Source: CAZMXP01 sp964570285
Lineage (GTDB): Bacteria > Planctomycetota > PLA2
Length of the DNA: 64,000 nt
Assembly (NCBI GenBank): GCA_964570285.1
Contig: CAZMXP010000016.1
Coordinates: forward strand, 1 to 64,000
Direction of reading: 5' to 3'
Shown here one piece after another: positions 32,520 to 42,083 of this stretch; position 1 is the stretch's first letter, and each line of letters begins with the position of its first letter. The notes under the pieces were generated by a model, which worked only from the letters and a program-made list of their open reading frames with translations, was not told the DNA's origin and ran no database searches. The translations under genes were made by a program, and so were the position numbers.

Positions 32520-34003
32520 TCGAGCCTCAGGTCGCGCATCGTCAGCGACTCGATCGGGCAGTAGTCGTCGGTCAGGACGGTGCCGCCGGGCCGGTGGAGC
32601 GCGAAGCTCCACGGCACGAGGAGGGGGGTGTCGGGGGGAGGAGGCGGCACCTTCCCGCGGCCGGCGACGAGCAGCACGTTGCTCTGCTCGTGCAGCGGCG
32701 CGCGGTAGACCGGCGAGCCGAAGCCCGCCGCCATCGTGTCCGCCAGCGCGCGGACGAGCGGGCCGCCGGGCCGCAGCGCGCCCAGGTTGACGAAGAGGAG
32801 CCCGTGCGGCTTCAGCCGCCGCTTCGCGAGCGCGAAGAACTCGCGCGTCGAAAGCGCCGCCGGCACGCTGACCTGCCGCGCGTAGGCGTCCAGCAGGATC
32901 GCGTCGTAGCTCCCCTCCGCGCTGCGGCGCAGGAAGGTGCGGCCGTCCTCGTGGAAGAGGTGGACCTTCGGGTGGTCGACGAGCCCCATCGCCCGCCGGG
33001 AGGCCTCGGTGACCGCGGGGTCGATCTCGACGGCGTCGATCTCGAGCCGGTCCGGGCCGTGGTGCCTCTGGAGCAGGCTCACCATCGTGCCCGCGGCGTT
33101 GCCGACGATGCAGAGGCGCTGCGGCCCCCGCACCCCCACCCAGTCCGGCACCTTCACGAAGGCGTCGTAGTAGGCGCCCGTCGTCCCGGTGGACTCGTCG
33201 ACCCTCATCGAGTGGTAGCTCCCCATGCACTCGTCGAAGGCGAGCCAGCGGACGACCTTCCCCGCGGCATCGGGAGGCCGGTCGACGACGCGGACGAGCT
33301 GGTAGGGGGACTCGATGGCGACGAGGAGGCGGCTCCCCTGCGGCGGCAGGCTCGCCCAGACGGGGGCGATCCCGAGCGGGACGAGCAGCAGCGCCGCGGC
33401 CAGCGGGCGGGCGAGGCCGAGCGCGCCGAGCAGCACGAGCAGCCCCGCGCCGCCGGTGATCGTCGCCCGGACGCCGACGGAGGGCACGAGCAGGTACTGC
33501 GTGACGAAGATGCCGGCGAGCGAGCCGACGGTGCCGATCGAGAAGACGAGCCCGCTCGCGCGCCCGACCGGCCAGTCCCGCGCCGCCTGCTTGACGAGCA
33601 GAGGCGTCGCCATGCCGAGGGCGACGAGCGGGGGGCCGAAGAGCAGCAGCGTCGCGGCGAGCGACTGCGCGATGAAGGCGTCGAGCCCGGCGTCCTGCGG
33701 GTACTCCTCGGGCCCGCTCAGCCACGCGCAGACCGACGGGCCGAGGATGCCGACCAGCAGCGCATAGAGGCCGCCCGCGGCGATCACGACGAAGAGCGGC
33801 CGCGTCGACGACGTCGCATCGGCCCACCGCCCCCCCACCGCGTAGCCGGTGGCCAGCGCCGCGAGGATGACGCCGATCACGTTCGCCCAGACGTAGGTGG
33901 TCTGGCCGAAGTAGGCGCGAAAGAGGTTGGGCGCCGCGAATTCGAAGACGGTCACCGCGCCCCCGGTGAGAAAGGCGAGGGCCGGATAGCGCCAGCGCCT
34001 CAC
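32516..34003 (-). CDS. membrane protein fused to spermidine-synthase-like domain
   Basis: 495 aa. The first half has about eight TM helices; the second is a Rossmann methyltransferase-like domain with GNAAGTMVSLL, IDAVEIDPAVTEASR and YDAILLDAYARQ. This TM plus SpeE-like architecture is found in many bacteria. Whether it makes polyamines is unproven; the class also includes other transferases. GTG start overlaps the stop of the upstream gene. speB at 16.4 kb could provide putrescine. Confidence 0.78.
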   Translation of the reverse strand: MRRWRYPALAFLTGGAVTVFEFAAPNLFRAYFGQTTYVWANVIGVILAALATGYAVGGRWADATSSTRPLFVVIAAGGLYALLVGILGPSVCAWLSGPEEYPQDAGLDAFIAQSLAATLLLFGPPLVALGMATPLLVKQAARDWPVGRASGLVFSIGTVGSLAGIFVTQYLLVPSVGVRATITGGAGLLVLLGALGLARPLAAALLLVPLGIAPVWASLPPQGSRLLVAIESPYQLVRVVDRPPDAAGKVVRWLAFDECMGSYHSMRVDESTGTTGAYYDAFVKVPDWVGVRGPQRLCIVGNAAGTMVSLLQRHHGPDRLEIDAVEIDPAVTEASRRAMGLVDHPKVHLFHEDGRTFLRRSAEGSYDAILLDAYARQVSVPAALSTREFFALAKRRLKPHGLLFVNLGALRPGGPLVRALADTMAAGFGSPVYRAPLHEQSNVLLVAGRGKVPPPPPDTPLLVPWSFALHRPGGTVLTDDYCPIESLTMRDLRLE

Positions 34004-35667
34004 GGGTGGTCGCGGGCGGGCTCCCCGATGCTGCCGTCCTTCGTGCCGTCCCCGCCGGGCGGGGGCTTGTCTCCCGCCTCGGCGCCAGCCGGCGGCGGCT
34101 GCGGATTCTCGCCCGATCCCTCGGCGGGCGGGGGCGGCGGGGGCGGACTGAACTGCGGCTTGTGCTCGAAGTCGCAGTCGAGTTCGGCGACCAGCGGCAG
34201 CATGAAGAAGCGGCGCGGCAACACGCGCTGCTCGAAGAGCTCCCAGTTGCGCTCGATCTTGACCTTGTCGTGGACGACCTTGCCGTTCACGACGACGGTG
34301 ACGGGCAGGTCGAGGTCGACGAGGCCGTCGCTCAGCCTCAGCCGGAAGGACTCGGCCTCGGTGATCTCGAGGTGGATGACGTTCTGGGGGCTCTCCTTGC
34401 CCTCGGCATCGGTGTAGGCCTCGCGGAGCACGCGCATGTGCACCGAGCCCGCCTTCGCCGACAGCGGCTGCTTGCGCGCCTCGTCGTTGGTGTCGAAATG
34501 GTAGCTGGCGCGGGTGAGTTCGTGCGGCGGCGGGGCCGCCATGTCCGCGTTGAAGAAGCGCCAGCGGAACTCGGTGCGCGCGAAGGGGCTCTTGTGCTTG
34601 CCCATGAACTCCGAGACCTTCTGCGGGTCGGCCTGCAGCGCCCCGGTCGCGTCGCGCGGCACCTTGAAGACGAGCAGGTTCTCGAGCTTGCCCGCCTTCT
34701 GGTACGCCTGCGTCAGCCAGTCGGAGACCACGCTGCCGACCTCGGCCCACGTCTTCTCGTCGGCGATGTAGACCAACGGAAGCCCGTTGAGGTTCTCGAT
34801 CATGAACGCCTCTTCCGGGGGCAGGAAGGGCTTGCGGTCATCCTCGCGGTCCCGCAGCACGACGCCGGTGAAGATCAGCCCCTGCTCGCAGGCGAGCCGC
34901 AGCGCCGAGCCCTGCAGGTCGAGCCAGACCCGGTGCCAGTCGCTGCGGTAGGCGGAGAGCGCGTGGCCGAGCGCCAGGAAGAGCGCCTGCCGCTCCTCGT
35001 ACTGCCGCTCGTCCGTCTGGCTCACCTTGTAGTTGAAGCCGTTCGGCGTCCCGGTGGGCGCGACGACGAGGTACTCCTCGCCGAGCACGTTGTTGTAGTA
35101 GTAGTCGTGGATGACCTGCCGGCTCCGCTCGGGAAAGGTCTTCGTGCTCCCGCGGAAGGCGGGGTGCTTGATGTCGATCACGCGACCGTGCAGCGCGATG
35201 ACGACGGGGGTACGCGTGTCGGTCTTCTGGTTGTAGTTCTTGGGGACGAGCGTGCTGTACTCGAAGTTCCCGCGCGCGACGCCGGCGGTCTTGACCGACG
35301 AGTACTCGATCCTGCCCTTGGCCGGCGTCGAGAGGGACGAGGCGCGTCCCCGATCGAGGACCTCGATGACCACGCCGGGGAACTTCCGCAGGTCCTGCCC
35401 CGCCGAGTCCTTCGTCGCGTCGAGCCAGTCGCGGAAGGCCTTCATCGCGGCGGCCTTCTTCGGGCCGGCATTCGACTTGCCCGCGTCGACCTCCCCCTCC
35501 CACTTGAAGAACTCCCCGGCGAGCTTGATCCCCTCCTTCAGCGCCTTCGCACCGGCTCCCTCGGCGGAGAGGGACTCGAAGGTAACGCCCTCCGCCCGGC
35601 ACTCCCGGAGGGCCGGGATCGTCAGCAGCACCAGGAGGGGCGTCAGAAGGGTCCAAGAGGGTCGCAT
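34000..35667 (-). CDS. secreted protein of unknown function, 555 aa
   Basis: Signal peptide (MRPSWTLLTPLLVLLTIPAL), preceded by GAGGAG 9 bases before the ATG. The middle has a possible alpha/beta-hydrolase look (TPVVIALHGRVIDIKHP; YLVVAPTGTPNGFNY), but no GxSxG nucleophile is clear, so it may be a degenerate esterase-like fold. The tail is a Pro/Gly-rich low-complexity stretch with seven Pro in a row. Start of a three-gene coupled unit. Confidence 0.6.
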   Translation of the reverse strand: MRPSWTLLTPLLVLLTIPALRECRAEGVTFESLSAEGAGAKALKEGIKLAGEFFKWEGEVDAGKSNAGPKKAAAMKAFRDWLDATKDSAGQDLRKFPGVVIEVLDRGRASSLSTPAKGRIEYSSVKTAGVARGNFEYSTLVPKNYNQKTDTRTPVVIALHGRVIDIKHPAFRGSTKTFPERSRQVIHDYYYNNVLGEEYLVVAPTGTPNGFNYKVSQTDERQYEERQALFLALGHALSAYRSDWHRVWLDLQGSALRLACEQGLIFTGVVLRDREDDRKPFLPPEEAFMIENLNGLPLVYIADEKTWAEVGSVVSDWLTQAYQKAGKLENLLVFKVPRDATGALQADPQKVSEFMGKHKSPFARTEFRWRFFNADMAAPPPHELTRASYHFDTNDEARKQPLSAKAGSVHMRVLREAYTDAEGKESPQNVIHLEITEAESFRLRLSDGLVDLDLPVTVVVNGKVVHDKVKIERNWELFEQRVLPRRFFMLPLVAELDCDFEHKPQFSPPPPPPPAEGSGENPQPPPAGAEAGDKPPPGGDGTKDGSIGEPARDHP

Positions 35668-35768
35668 CGGCACACTCTCCTCACCGGGAGGGCAAAAGGC
35701 AGTTCTCGCAGGCCCTGGCCCGGGCCAACGACCCTGATTCTCGCACATGACGGGCCATCGGTCATGCC

Positions 35769-37133
35769 CTATCCTCGAAACGCCGCCGGGCACCACGAGA
35801 GGCGGTCGACAAACCATGTCCAGCGGGCGACCTGCCCGGGGCTGCCACCGGGCCCCCGGACGATCGCTAGCGCGCGGGTCGCGTACTCGCGGGCGAGCCC
35901 CTCCTCCCCGCTCTCCCACGCCGTCGTGAAGAGGTTCTCGAGGGCGTTCAGGTCGCGGGGGCGGACCTCGAGGGCGCGGCGCCAGAGGGCGATGGCCTGC
36001 GCGCGGTTGCCGAGACCGTCCTCGAGGATGCCGAAGTCGACGAGGCAGTCCGCGCTGAAAGGGTCGGACTCCAGCAGCCTCTCGAAGACCTGCCGCGCCT
36101 CCTCGTGATGGCCGAGCCTCCGCGCCATCGCGCAGAAGTTGAGCGACGTCGGTTCGTCCTCCGGATCGATCCGGATCATCACGCGCAGGATCTGATAGGC
36201 CCGCTCGACCTTCGCGTTGGTCGCGGCGTACCAGGAGAGCGTGTAGAGCGCCTGCCAGGCGACCGCATCGCCCGGATCCGAATCGAGCAGTTCGCGCGCG
36301 ACCCGCTCCGATTCGAGCAGCGCGGCCTCGTTCTGCCGGCGGATCCCGAGCCGCGCAAGCACGGCGGCGAGGCGGCCGCGGGCGGCGCGCTGGTCGGGGA
36401 GCAGTTCCGCCACGCGGCGCAGGTCGGCCGCGGCGTTCTCGTCCTGCTGCAGCGCGTCGCGCGCGTAGCCCCGGTAGAGCAGCAGCCAGGCGTTCTCCGG
36501 CTCGTCCGCGACGCGCGCGTCGAGCCACTGCAGGAGCCGCCCCCCGCGCCCCGCCGCGAGCCCGGTGCGGTAGGCGGCCACGAGGTCGCGGCGCGCGATC
36601 GCCTCCTCCAGCGCCTCCGCATAGGCGGTGCGCGCCTCGTCGGGCCGCCCGAGGCCGGCGTAGCACCCCGCGATGTTCTCCAGCACCCGGAGACGCTCGG
36701 ATGCCGGCGGGGAGGCCGCGCGGTAGGTGGCGAGCGCGCTCTCGAAGTCGCCCCGGGCATGCTGGATGTCGGCAAGGAGCAGGGCATCGTTCGCGCGCCT
36801 CGCGAACCGGAGAGCGTCGTCGAGATAGGCCTGGGCGAAGGGGCCCTCGGCGCTGCCCCAGCAGGCGTAGGCCGCGTCGCGGGCGAGGGCGGCATCGTCC
36901 GGCCGGGCGGCCGCCGCCGCGAGCAGCGGCTCCACGGCGGCCTCGTACCGGCGCAGCCGCAGCAGGGCCCGCCCCTGCACGACGAGCACCCCGGTCGAGA
37001 CGCTCTCGGTCCGGACCAGGTCCCCGAGGAGGGCAAGCGCCTCCTCGGCCTTGCCTGCGGCGAGCGCCTCTTCCGCCGCCTTCAGGTCTCCCGGCGGCAG
37101 AAGCAACATGAGCAGCAGGATGCTAGCGGCCAT
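35769..37133 (-). CDS. TPR-repeat protein, 454 aa
   Basis: N-terminal signal-like segment (MAASILLLMLLLPPG), then at least eight tetratricopeptide-like units (for example KAAEEALAAGKAEEALALLG; NQAQAIALWRRALEV-type at the end). TPR arrays mediate protein contacts. ATG overlaps the end of the cytochrome gene by 11 bases, so it may help assemble or anchor it. Confidence 0.75.
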   Translation of the reverse strand: MAASILLLMLLLPPGDLKAAEEALAAGKAEEALALLGDLVRTESVSTGVLVVQGRALLRLRRYEAAVEPLLAAAAARPDDAALARDAAYACWGSAEGPFAQAYLDDALRFARRANDALLLADIQHARGDFESALATYRAASPPASERLRVLENIAGCYAGLGRPDEARTAYAEALEEAIARRDLVAAYRTGLAAGRGGRLLQWLDARVADEPENAWLLLYRGYARDALQQDENAAADLRRVAELLPDQRAARGRLAAVLARLGIRRQNEAALLESERVARELLDSDPGDAVAWQALYTLSWYAATNAKVERAYQILRVMIRIDPEDEPTSLNFCAMARRLGHHEEARQVFERLLESDPFSADCLVDFGILEDGLGNRAQAIALWRRALEVRPRDLNALENLFTTAWESGEEGLAREYATRALAIVRGPGGSPGQVARWTWFVDRLSWCPAAFRG

Positions 37134-38253
37134 CGATGGGCACCTTCACTTCCTGCACGAGGGTCCCCTTCTGCATCGGCCATCCCGTGCGCAGCAGGTA
37201 GTAGAGCGAGAGCCTCGCGTAGCCCCCCTTCGCGAGCGGAGGGATCTCGATCGAACTCTCCCGCCACGGGTCCTTGCCGAGCGTGCCGACCGGGTCGATC
37301 TGCGTCGGCTCGCGCTGCTCCTGGCGGTAGAAGAGGCGGATCAGGTCCATCTCGAACTCCACCTGCGGCCCGCGCTCCGTCTCGACCGGGACCGGCTGGT
37401 CGAAGGAATCGTAGAAGGTGACCATCAGGTGGATCGCTCGGTGGCGCGCGTCGGTCGGGATCTTGTGGCCCGCGCCGCGGTTGATGACGCGGGCGACGAT
37501 CCTCTCCCCCTCGCGGCGCGCCTCGACGGCCATCCCCTCCTTCAGCGTCTCCGGGGAGTGGCCGCCGGGGAAGCGGTGCACGCGGCGCGGGCGCGGCTTG
37601 CCGCCGTTCGCGATCGGGCCGATGACCTCCGCCATGTGGCAGGAGAGGCAGGTCTTGCCCTCCCGCGCGTACGCACTGCCGGCGAACTCGTCGCAGGTGC
37701 CGTGCAGGTTGTGGCAGACGCCGCAGAACTTGCTTGTCGCCTCCTGCCGCGAGCCGTGGGGGTAGTTGGGGTCGTGCAGCGGCCCGCAGTCGGCGGTGCA
37801 CTCGGGCGTGTCGGTCGGGTCCTCGATCGGCCCGACGACGTTCTCGCCGCGCTTGTGGCAGGTGAGGCAGGTGATGCCCAGCTCGCGGAAGTTCGCCCGC
37901 GTCTCCGCCGGCGAGCCGAGCCCGGTCTCGAGGATCGGCCGCGGCGCATGGCAGGCGAAGCAGTTCGGGTCGGTGTGGTTGAGCGACAGCTCCGTATAGA
38001 GCTCCCCCACCCAGGCCTGCCGGTGGCGGTCCTGCCGCCACTCCTCGTAGATCTCCGTGTGACACTTCGCGCAGCTCTCGTCGCTGTCGAGCACGCCGGG
38101 CTTGGCCGGAGGTCCCGTCTCGACCGGCGCCGCCTCCGCCCCTTTCGAGGGGGCGGGGTCGGAAGACACCTGCTCCGGCAGGAGGGCGGAAACGAAGAGC
38201 GCGGCGCCCGCGAGAAGGGCCAGGGCAATGCCGACGCGTGCTGCGAGACTCAT
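37123..38253 (-). CDS. pentaheme c-type cytochrome, membrane-anchored
   Basis: 376 aa with an N-terminal anchor (LAARVGIALALLAGAALFV) and five CxxCH heme sites: CAKCH, CFACH, CLTCH, CGVCH and CLSCH, all in the first two-thirds. The C-terminal third is a beta-rich domain without heme. Layout resembles cytochrome c554-type electron carriers. It acts outside the cytoplasm. ATG overlaps the ABC gene stop. The redox partner is not in the window. Confidence 0.85.
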   Translation of the reverse strand: MSLAARVGIALALLAGAALFVSALLPEQVSSDPAPSKGAEAAPVETGPPAKPGVLDSDESCAKCHTEIYEEWRQDRHRQAWVGELYTELSLNHTDPNCFACHAPRPILETGLGSPAETRANFRELGITCLTCHKRGENVVGPIEDPTDTPECTADCGPLHDPNYPHGSRQEATSKFCGVCHNLHGTCDEFAGSAYAREGKTCLSCHMAEVIGPIANGGKPRPRRVHRFPGGHSPETLKEGMAVEARREGERIVARVINRGAGHKIPTDARHRAIHLMVTFYDSFDQPVPVETERGPQVEFEMDLIRLFYRQEQREPTQIDPVGTLGKDPWRESSIEIPPLAKGGYARLSLYYLLRTGWPMQKGTLVQEVKVPIDGR

Positions 38254-39263
38254 GCATCCTCCGTCAGGGGAGTTCGGGGGGTCGCGGGGGGTCGAAGGCG
38301 GACCGGGGAACCCGGCTCCCACGCCCGTTCGGCGAGGGCGGCGACCTCCTCGTCCCCCACGGCGACGCGGCAGCGCCACGGCCCGCCGGCGAACTCGCAG
38401 GCGACCACGAGGCCGGCAATGCCGTCGCTCGCCAGTTGCACCTCGTCGGGCCGCAACGCGACGCGCACGGGACCCTCCCGCTCGCCGTCGAGCGGGAACG
38501 TGCCGAGCGCGGTCACCACCGAGCCCGCGCGGGCCATCCCGCGAAGGATCGACGCGTCGGTGAGGAACTCCGCCGCGAAGACGCCGCCCGGGGCGCGGTG
38601 AAGCTCGTCGGGACGCCCGCAGGCGGCCAGACGCCCCTCGCGCAGCACGCCGATGCGGTCGGCGAGCAGGTGTGCGTCGGTGCGGTCGTGCGTGATCAGC
38701 AGCGTCGTGATCCCGTGCGCGTCGTGGAGGCGGCGCACGAGACGCGCCGTCTCGCGCCGCAGCCGCGCGTCCAGGTCGCTGAAGGGCTCGTCCAACAGCA
38801 GCACCTTCGGCCGGCGCACGAGGGCGCGCGCCAACGCGACCCGCTGGCGCTCGCCGCCGCTCAGGCGCGCCGGACGGAGGTCGAGGAACCGGTCGATGCC
38901 GAGGTCCTGCGCGACCTCCTCGATGCGCCCGCGGCGCTCCTGCGTGTCGGGGACCTCCCGCGCGAGCCCCAGCGCGAGATTGCCGCGCACCGTCAGGTGC
39001 GGCCAGAGCGCGAGCCCCTGGAAGACGTAGCCGATCCCGCGCCGGTGGGGTGCCAGCCCCTCCGCCGGAACGCCCCCGAGCCGGACCTCGCCCCCGTCGG
39101 GCGGGAGGAGACCGGCGAGGATGCGCAGCAGCGTCGACTTGCCGCTTCCGCTGGGCCCGAGCAGCACGAAGAACTCGCCTTGCGCGACCTCGAGCCGCGC
39201 CAGATCGAGGATCCGCCGCCCCCCGTAGGACTTCCGCAGCGAGGAGACCTCGATGGCGTTCAT
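38250..39263 (-). CDS. ABC transporter ATPase (MalK/FbpC-like), no permease nearby
   Basis: 337 aa with Walker A GPSGSGKST, Q-loop VFQGLALWPHL, signature LSGGERQR, Walker B VLLLDEPFSDLD and switch ITHD. The C-terminal 100 residues look like a TOBE domain, as in importers for iron, molybdate, sulfate or sugars. No membrane or binding-protein gene is adjacent; instead it is coupled to a cytochrome. An in-frame upstream start at 39308 exists. Confidence 0.85.
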   Translation of the reverse strand: MNAIEVSSLRKSYGGRRILDLARLEVAQGEFFVLLGPSGSGKSTLLRILAGLLPPDGGEVRLGGVPAEGLAPHRRGIGYVFQGLALWPHLTVRGNLALGLAREVPDTQERRGRIEEVAQDLGIDRFLDLRPARLSGGERQRVALARALVRRPKVLLLDEPFSDLDARLRRETARLVRRLHDAHGITTLLITHDRTDAHLLADRIGVLREGRLAACGRPDELHRAPGGVFAAEFLTDASILRGMARAGSVVTALGTFPLDGEREGPVRVALRPDEVQLASDGIAGLVVACEFAGGPWRCRVAVGDEEVAALAERAWEPGSPVRLRPPATPRTPLTEDA

Positions 39264-39357
39264 CCCCCGCACCCCCGAAAGTCGCACGCGCCAGGTCGGC
39301 GCGGACACCGTCGCGTGGCGATGACACTCCCGATACCGGAACGTAACCGTGTCACCT

Positions 39358-40731
39358 TCACCGGAACCAGCTCTCCATCCGGTCGGCGGTCAGGTCCCGC
39401 TTCGCGGGGTCGTCGAGGGCCGAGCCCCCGCTCTTCTCGCCCGCGCACTCCTCCAGCGCCGCCAGCGCCGCCTCCCGGTCGAGCTGCTCGCCAGTCCGGT
39501 AGACGTCGCACAGGCGCCGGGCGACGCTCCTGTCCCCGCGGCGCAGCAGCGCGCAGAGCATCTCGGCGACCGTCGAGGGCGCGCGCTCGCGCGCGAGCGC
39601 TTCGCCGAGGCGCGCCCTGTCCTCGGCGGATCCGAGTGCCCCGAGGTAGCGCGCGGCGAAGCCCCGCACTTCGGGATCGGCATCCGCGAGCCGCTCGCGC
39701 ACGAGCGCGAGCGCGCCGCGGTCGCCGACGAGAAGCAGCGCCCGCACCGCCTCCGCCCGCGCGTCGTCGTCCGCGTAGGAGGCGGCGGCGCGCAGGTCCG
39801 GCGCCGCCGCGGGATCGCCGATGCGCCCGAGCACGATGGCCGCCTGCCGCTGCCCGATCGGGTTTTCCGAGCGCAGTTCGGCGACGAGGAACGGCGTCGT
39901 CGCGGTGCCGAGGATCGGCAGGATCTTGTAGGCGATGTAGCGCTGGTTGACCGACCGCTCCCCGAGCCAGGCGACGACCGCCCCGCAGCGCCGGCGGAAC
40001 CGCGGCGTGTCCGCGCGGAAGGGCTTGCGGGCGACCCGCTCCGCCCGCGTCGCGCGCAGCGCCTCGGCCCAGCGGTCCGCATCGGCCGCACGGTCCGCGT
40101 AGGAGCCGTTGTAGCGGAAGGGCAGATCGAGGCCCGTCCGCCTGCGCAGCACGGCGTAGGCGTCGATCAGCACGCGGATGCGGTCGCGCCGCCGCAACTG
40201 CTTCACGAGCTCCTCCTCCGCGTTCCAGAGGCCGAGTCCGAGCAGGGCATCACAAAGCTGAGCATCGACGGTGAAGTACTCCTCCGTCCGCTCCTCGGCC
40301 CCGAGCGCGGCGACCGCGTTGTTGGGGTCCACCGTCGCGAGCCTCTCGACCAGGTCGACCGCGAAGGCGGGATCGTCGAGCAGCGTGAAGCCGACGGCGG
40401 CGTAGAGCATGCGGGCACCGTCCTTGCCGAAGTCCCCGCTGCGCTCGTCGAAGAGCGCGAGCAGCGCCTCGCCCGCCCCCGGCCCCCCCATCCTTCCCGC
40501 CGCGATCGCGGCGAGGTGGCGGACGCGCTCCGGGCGGGAGGGAAGCAGCGCATCGAAGACCGGCTCCCGGACATCGGCGGCGATGATCCGGTCGAGCATG
40601 CCGGGCTCCTCGATCCGCGCGACCAGCAGGGAGGCGCGGTGGAGACGCTCCGCGCGCGCGAGGAGGTCGCCCTCCCCCCCTCCGCAGGCGGCGAGCAGGA
40701 GGGGCAGCATGGCTGCCGCAGGCCGATTCAT
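39358..40731 (-). CDS. HEAT-repeat lipoprotein, 457 aa
   Basis: Lipobox MLPLLLAACGG near residue 16. The second half has HEAT-like helical repeats (QRQAAIVLGRIGDPAAAPDL; RAEAVRALLLVGDRGALAL; VRGFAARYLGALGSAEDRA). Envelope scaffold role likely. ATG overlaps the stop of the CCA-type gene. Confidence 0.72.
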   Translation of the reverse strand: MNRPAAAMLPLLLAACGGGEGDLLARAERLHRASLLVARIEEPGMLDRIIAADVREPVFDALLPSRPERVRHLAAIAAGRMGGPGAGEALLALFDERSGDFGKDGARMLYAAVGFTLLDDPAFAVDLVERLATVDPNNAVAALGAEERTEEYFTVDAQLCDALLGLGLWNAEEELVKQLRRRDRIRVLIDAYAVLRRRTGLDLPFRYNGSYADRAADADRWAEALRATRAERVARKPFRADTPRFRRRCGAVVAWLGERSVNQRYIAYKILPILGTATTPFLVAELRSENPIGQRQAAIVLGRIGDPAAAPDLRAAASYADDDARAEAVRALLLVGDRGALALVRERLADADPEVRGFAARYLGALGSAEDRARLGEALARERAPSTVAEMLCALLRRGDRSVARRLCDVYRTGEQLDREAALAALEECAGEKSGGSALDDPAKRDLTADRMESWFR

Positions 40732-42083
40732 TCTTCCGCCTCCTCTGCAAGCGGGCGGCCAGTCGGAGGAAGAAAGCGGTCGAGCAGGAACGCCTTGGCC
40801 CCGGCGGCGGTCGAGACGCGCTCCTCGAGCTGGGCGTCCACGAGCCGCGTGAGCATGGCCGCGAAGGCGGGCCCGGGCGTGAATCCCATCTGGATCAGGT
40901 CGTGCCCGGAGAGCAGCGGCCGGACCGGCGGGGGCTCCGCGAGCAGCCGCTGCCGCTCCTCCTCCGAGTCGCGGTAGAGCGCGAGGTCGCGGTGGCAGGC
41001 CTCGCAGTCGAGGCGGTGGAGCTCCCGGTGCAGCGGGAAGTGCTCCCGGAGCAGGAAGCGGCGCCGCTTCGCCGCGCGCATCTTCGGCAGGCTCGGCCAG
41101 TCCATGTGCCGCGCGATGAGTTCCTCGACGAGGTCGATCGTGCGGTTGCTGTGTCGCAGCCGCGTCATGACCTCCACCGCCATCCCGGCGCCCCGGTCGG
41201 CGTGGTTCGGGAAGGCGGGACGCCCCCCCTCCTCGAACTTCAGCGTCGGGGGCTTGCCTACGTCGTGCAGCAGCGCGGCCCACGCGAGCGCCTCGCCCCC
41301 CCCGGCCGACGGGTCGAACCCGTCGAGCAGCATGCGCGTATGGGTCAGCACGTCCCCCTCCGGATGGTAGCGCGCCGGCTGCGGCACGCCGTGCAGCGCC
41401 GCCACCTCCGGCAGCAGGAGGTCGAGCAGCCCCGCCTCCCGCAGCAGGCCCACGCCGCGCCCGCCACGCCCCGTCACGAGCGTCTTCGTGAGTTCGTCGC
41501 GGATGCGCTCGGCGGAGACGTCGCGGATGCCCGCCGCCTCCTCCCGGATCGCCGCCATTGTCGCGCGGTCGATGCGGAAGCCGAGCGCCGTCGCGAAGCG
41601 CACGGCGCGCAGCATGCGCAGCCGATCCTCGCGGAACCGCTCCCGCGGGTCGCCGATCGCCCGCACCAAGCGCGCCTCGAGGTCCGCCCGGCCGCCCACG
41701 TAGTCGTGGATCGTGCCGCTCTCCGGATCCTCGAACATGCCGTTGACCGTGAAGTCCCGGCGCAGCGCGTCCTCGCGCGCGTCGGTGAAGCGCACCGCCT
41801 CCGGATGGCGCCCGTCGAGCCGCCCGAGATCGGCCCGGAAGGTCGCCACCTCGTGGTCGCCGCACTCCCCCACGACCCGGACGACGCCGAAGGCGACCCC
41901 GACCTCCACCGTCCGCTCGAAGAGCCCGAGCACCTGCTCCGGCCGCGCCGAGGTGGCGATGTCGTAGTCGGCGGCCTCGACGCCGCGCAGCCGGTCCCGC
42001 ACGCACCCGCCGGCGAAATAGGCCTCGTGGCCCGCCGCGCGGAGGCGGCGGAGAAGGGCGAGGGCCTCGTCGCGGCGCGTCAC
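40728..42083 (-). CDS. CCA-adding / poly(A) polymerase family nucleotidyltransferase with HD domain
   Basis: 451 aa. Head domain GGCVRDRLRGVEAADYDIATSA with the two catalytic acids, RRDFTVNGMF, and RFREDRLRMLRAVRF, then an HD hydrolase motif LLHDVGKPP. It most likely adds or repairs CCA on tRNA 3' ends; a poly(A) polymerase role cannot be excluded since the families are close. GTG start overlaps the transglutaminase stop. Confidence 0.87.
   Translation of the reverse strand: MTRRDEALALLRRLRAAGHEAYFAGGCVRDRLRGVEAADYDIATSARPEQVLGLFERTVEVGVAFGVVRVVGECGDHEVATFRADLGRLDGRHPEAVRFTDAREDALRRDFTVNGMFEDPESGTIHDYVGGRADLEARLVRAIGDPRERFREDRLRMLRAVRFATALGFRIDRATMAAIREEAAGIRDVSAERIRDELTKTLVTGRGGRGVGLLREAGLLDLLLPEVAALHGVPQPARYHPEGDVLTHTRMLLDGFDPSAGGGEALAWAALLHDVGKPPTLKFEEGGRPAFPNHADRGAGMAVEVMTRLRHSNRTIDLVEELIARHMDWPSLPKMRAAKRRRFLLREHFPLHRELHRLDCEACHRDLALYRDSEEERQRLLAEPPPVRPLLSGHDLIQMGFTPGPAFAAMLTRLVDAQLEERVSTAAGAKAFLLDRFLPPTGRPLAEEAEE

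Noticed and set aside
39321..39356. TGACAC and GTGTCACC inverted pair upstream of the ABC ATPase gene, similar to the viral operator
   Set aside because: The spacer is 22 instead of 10 bases and one arm is shorter; likely chance.
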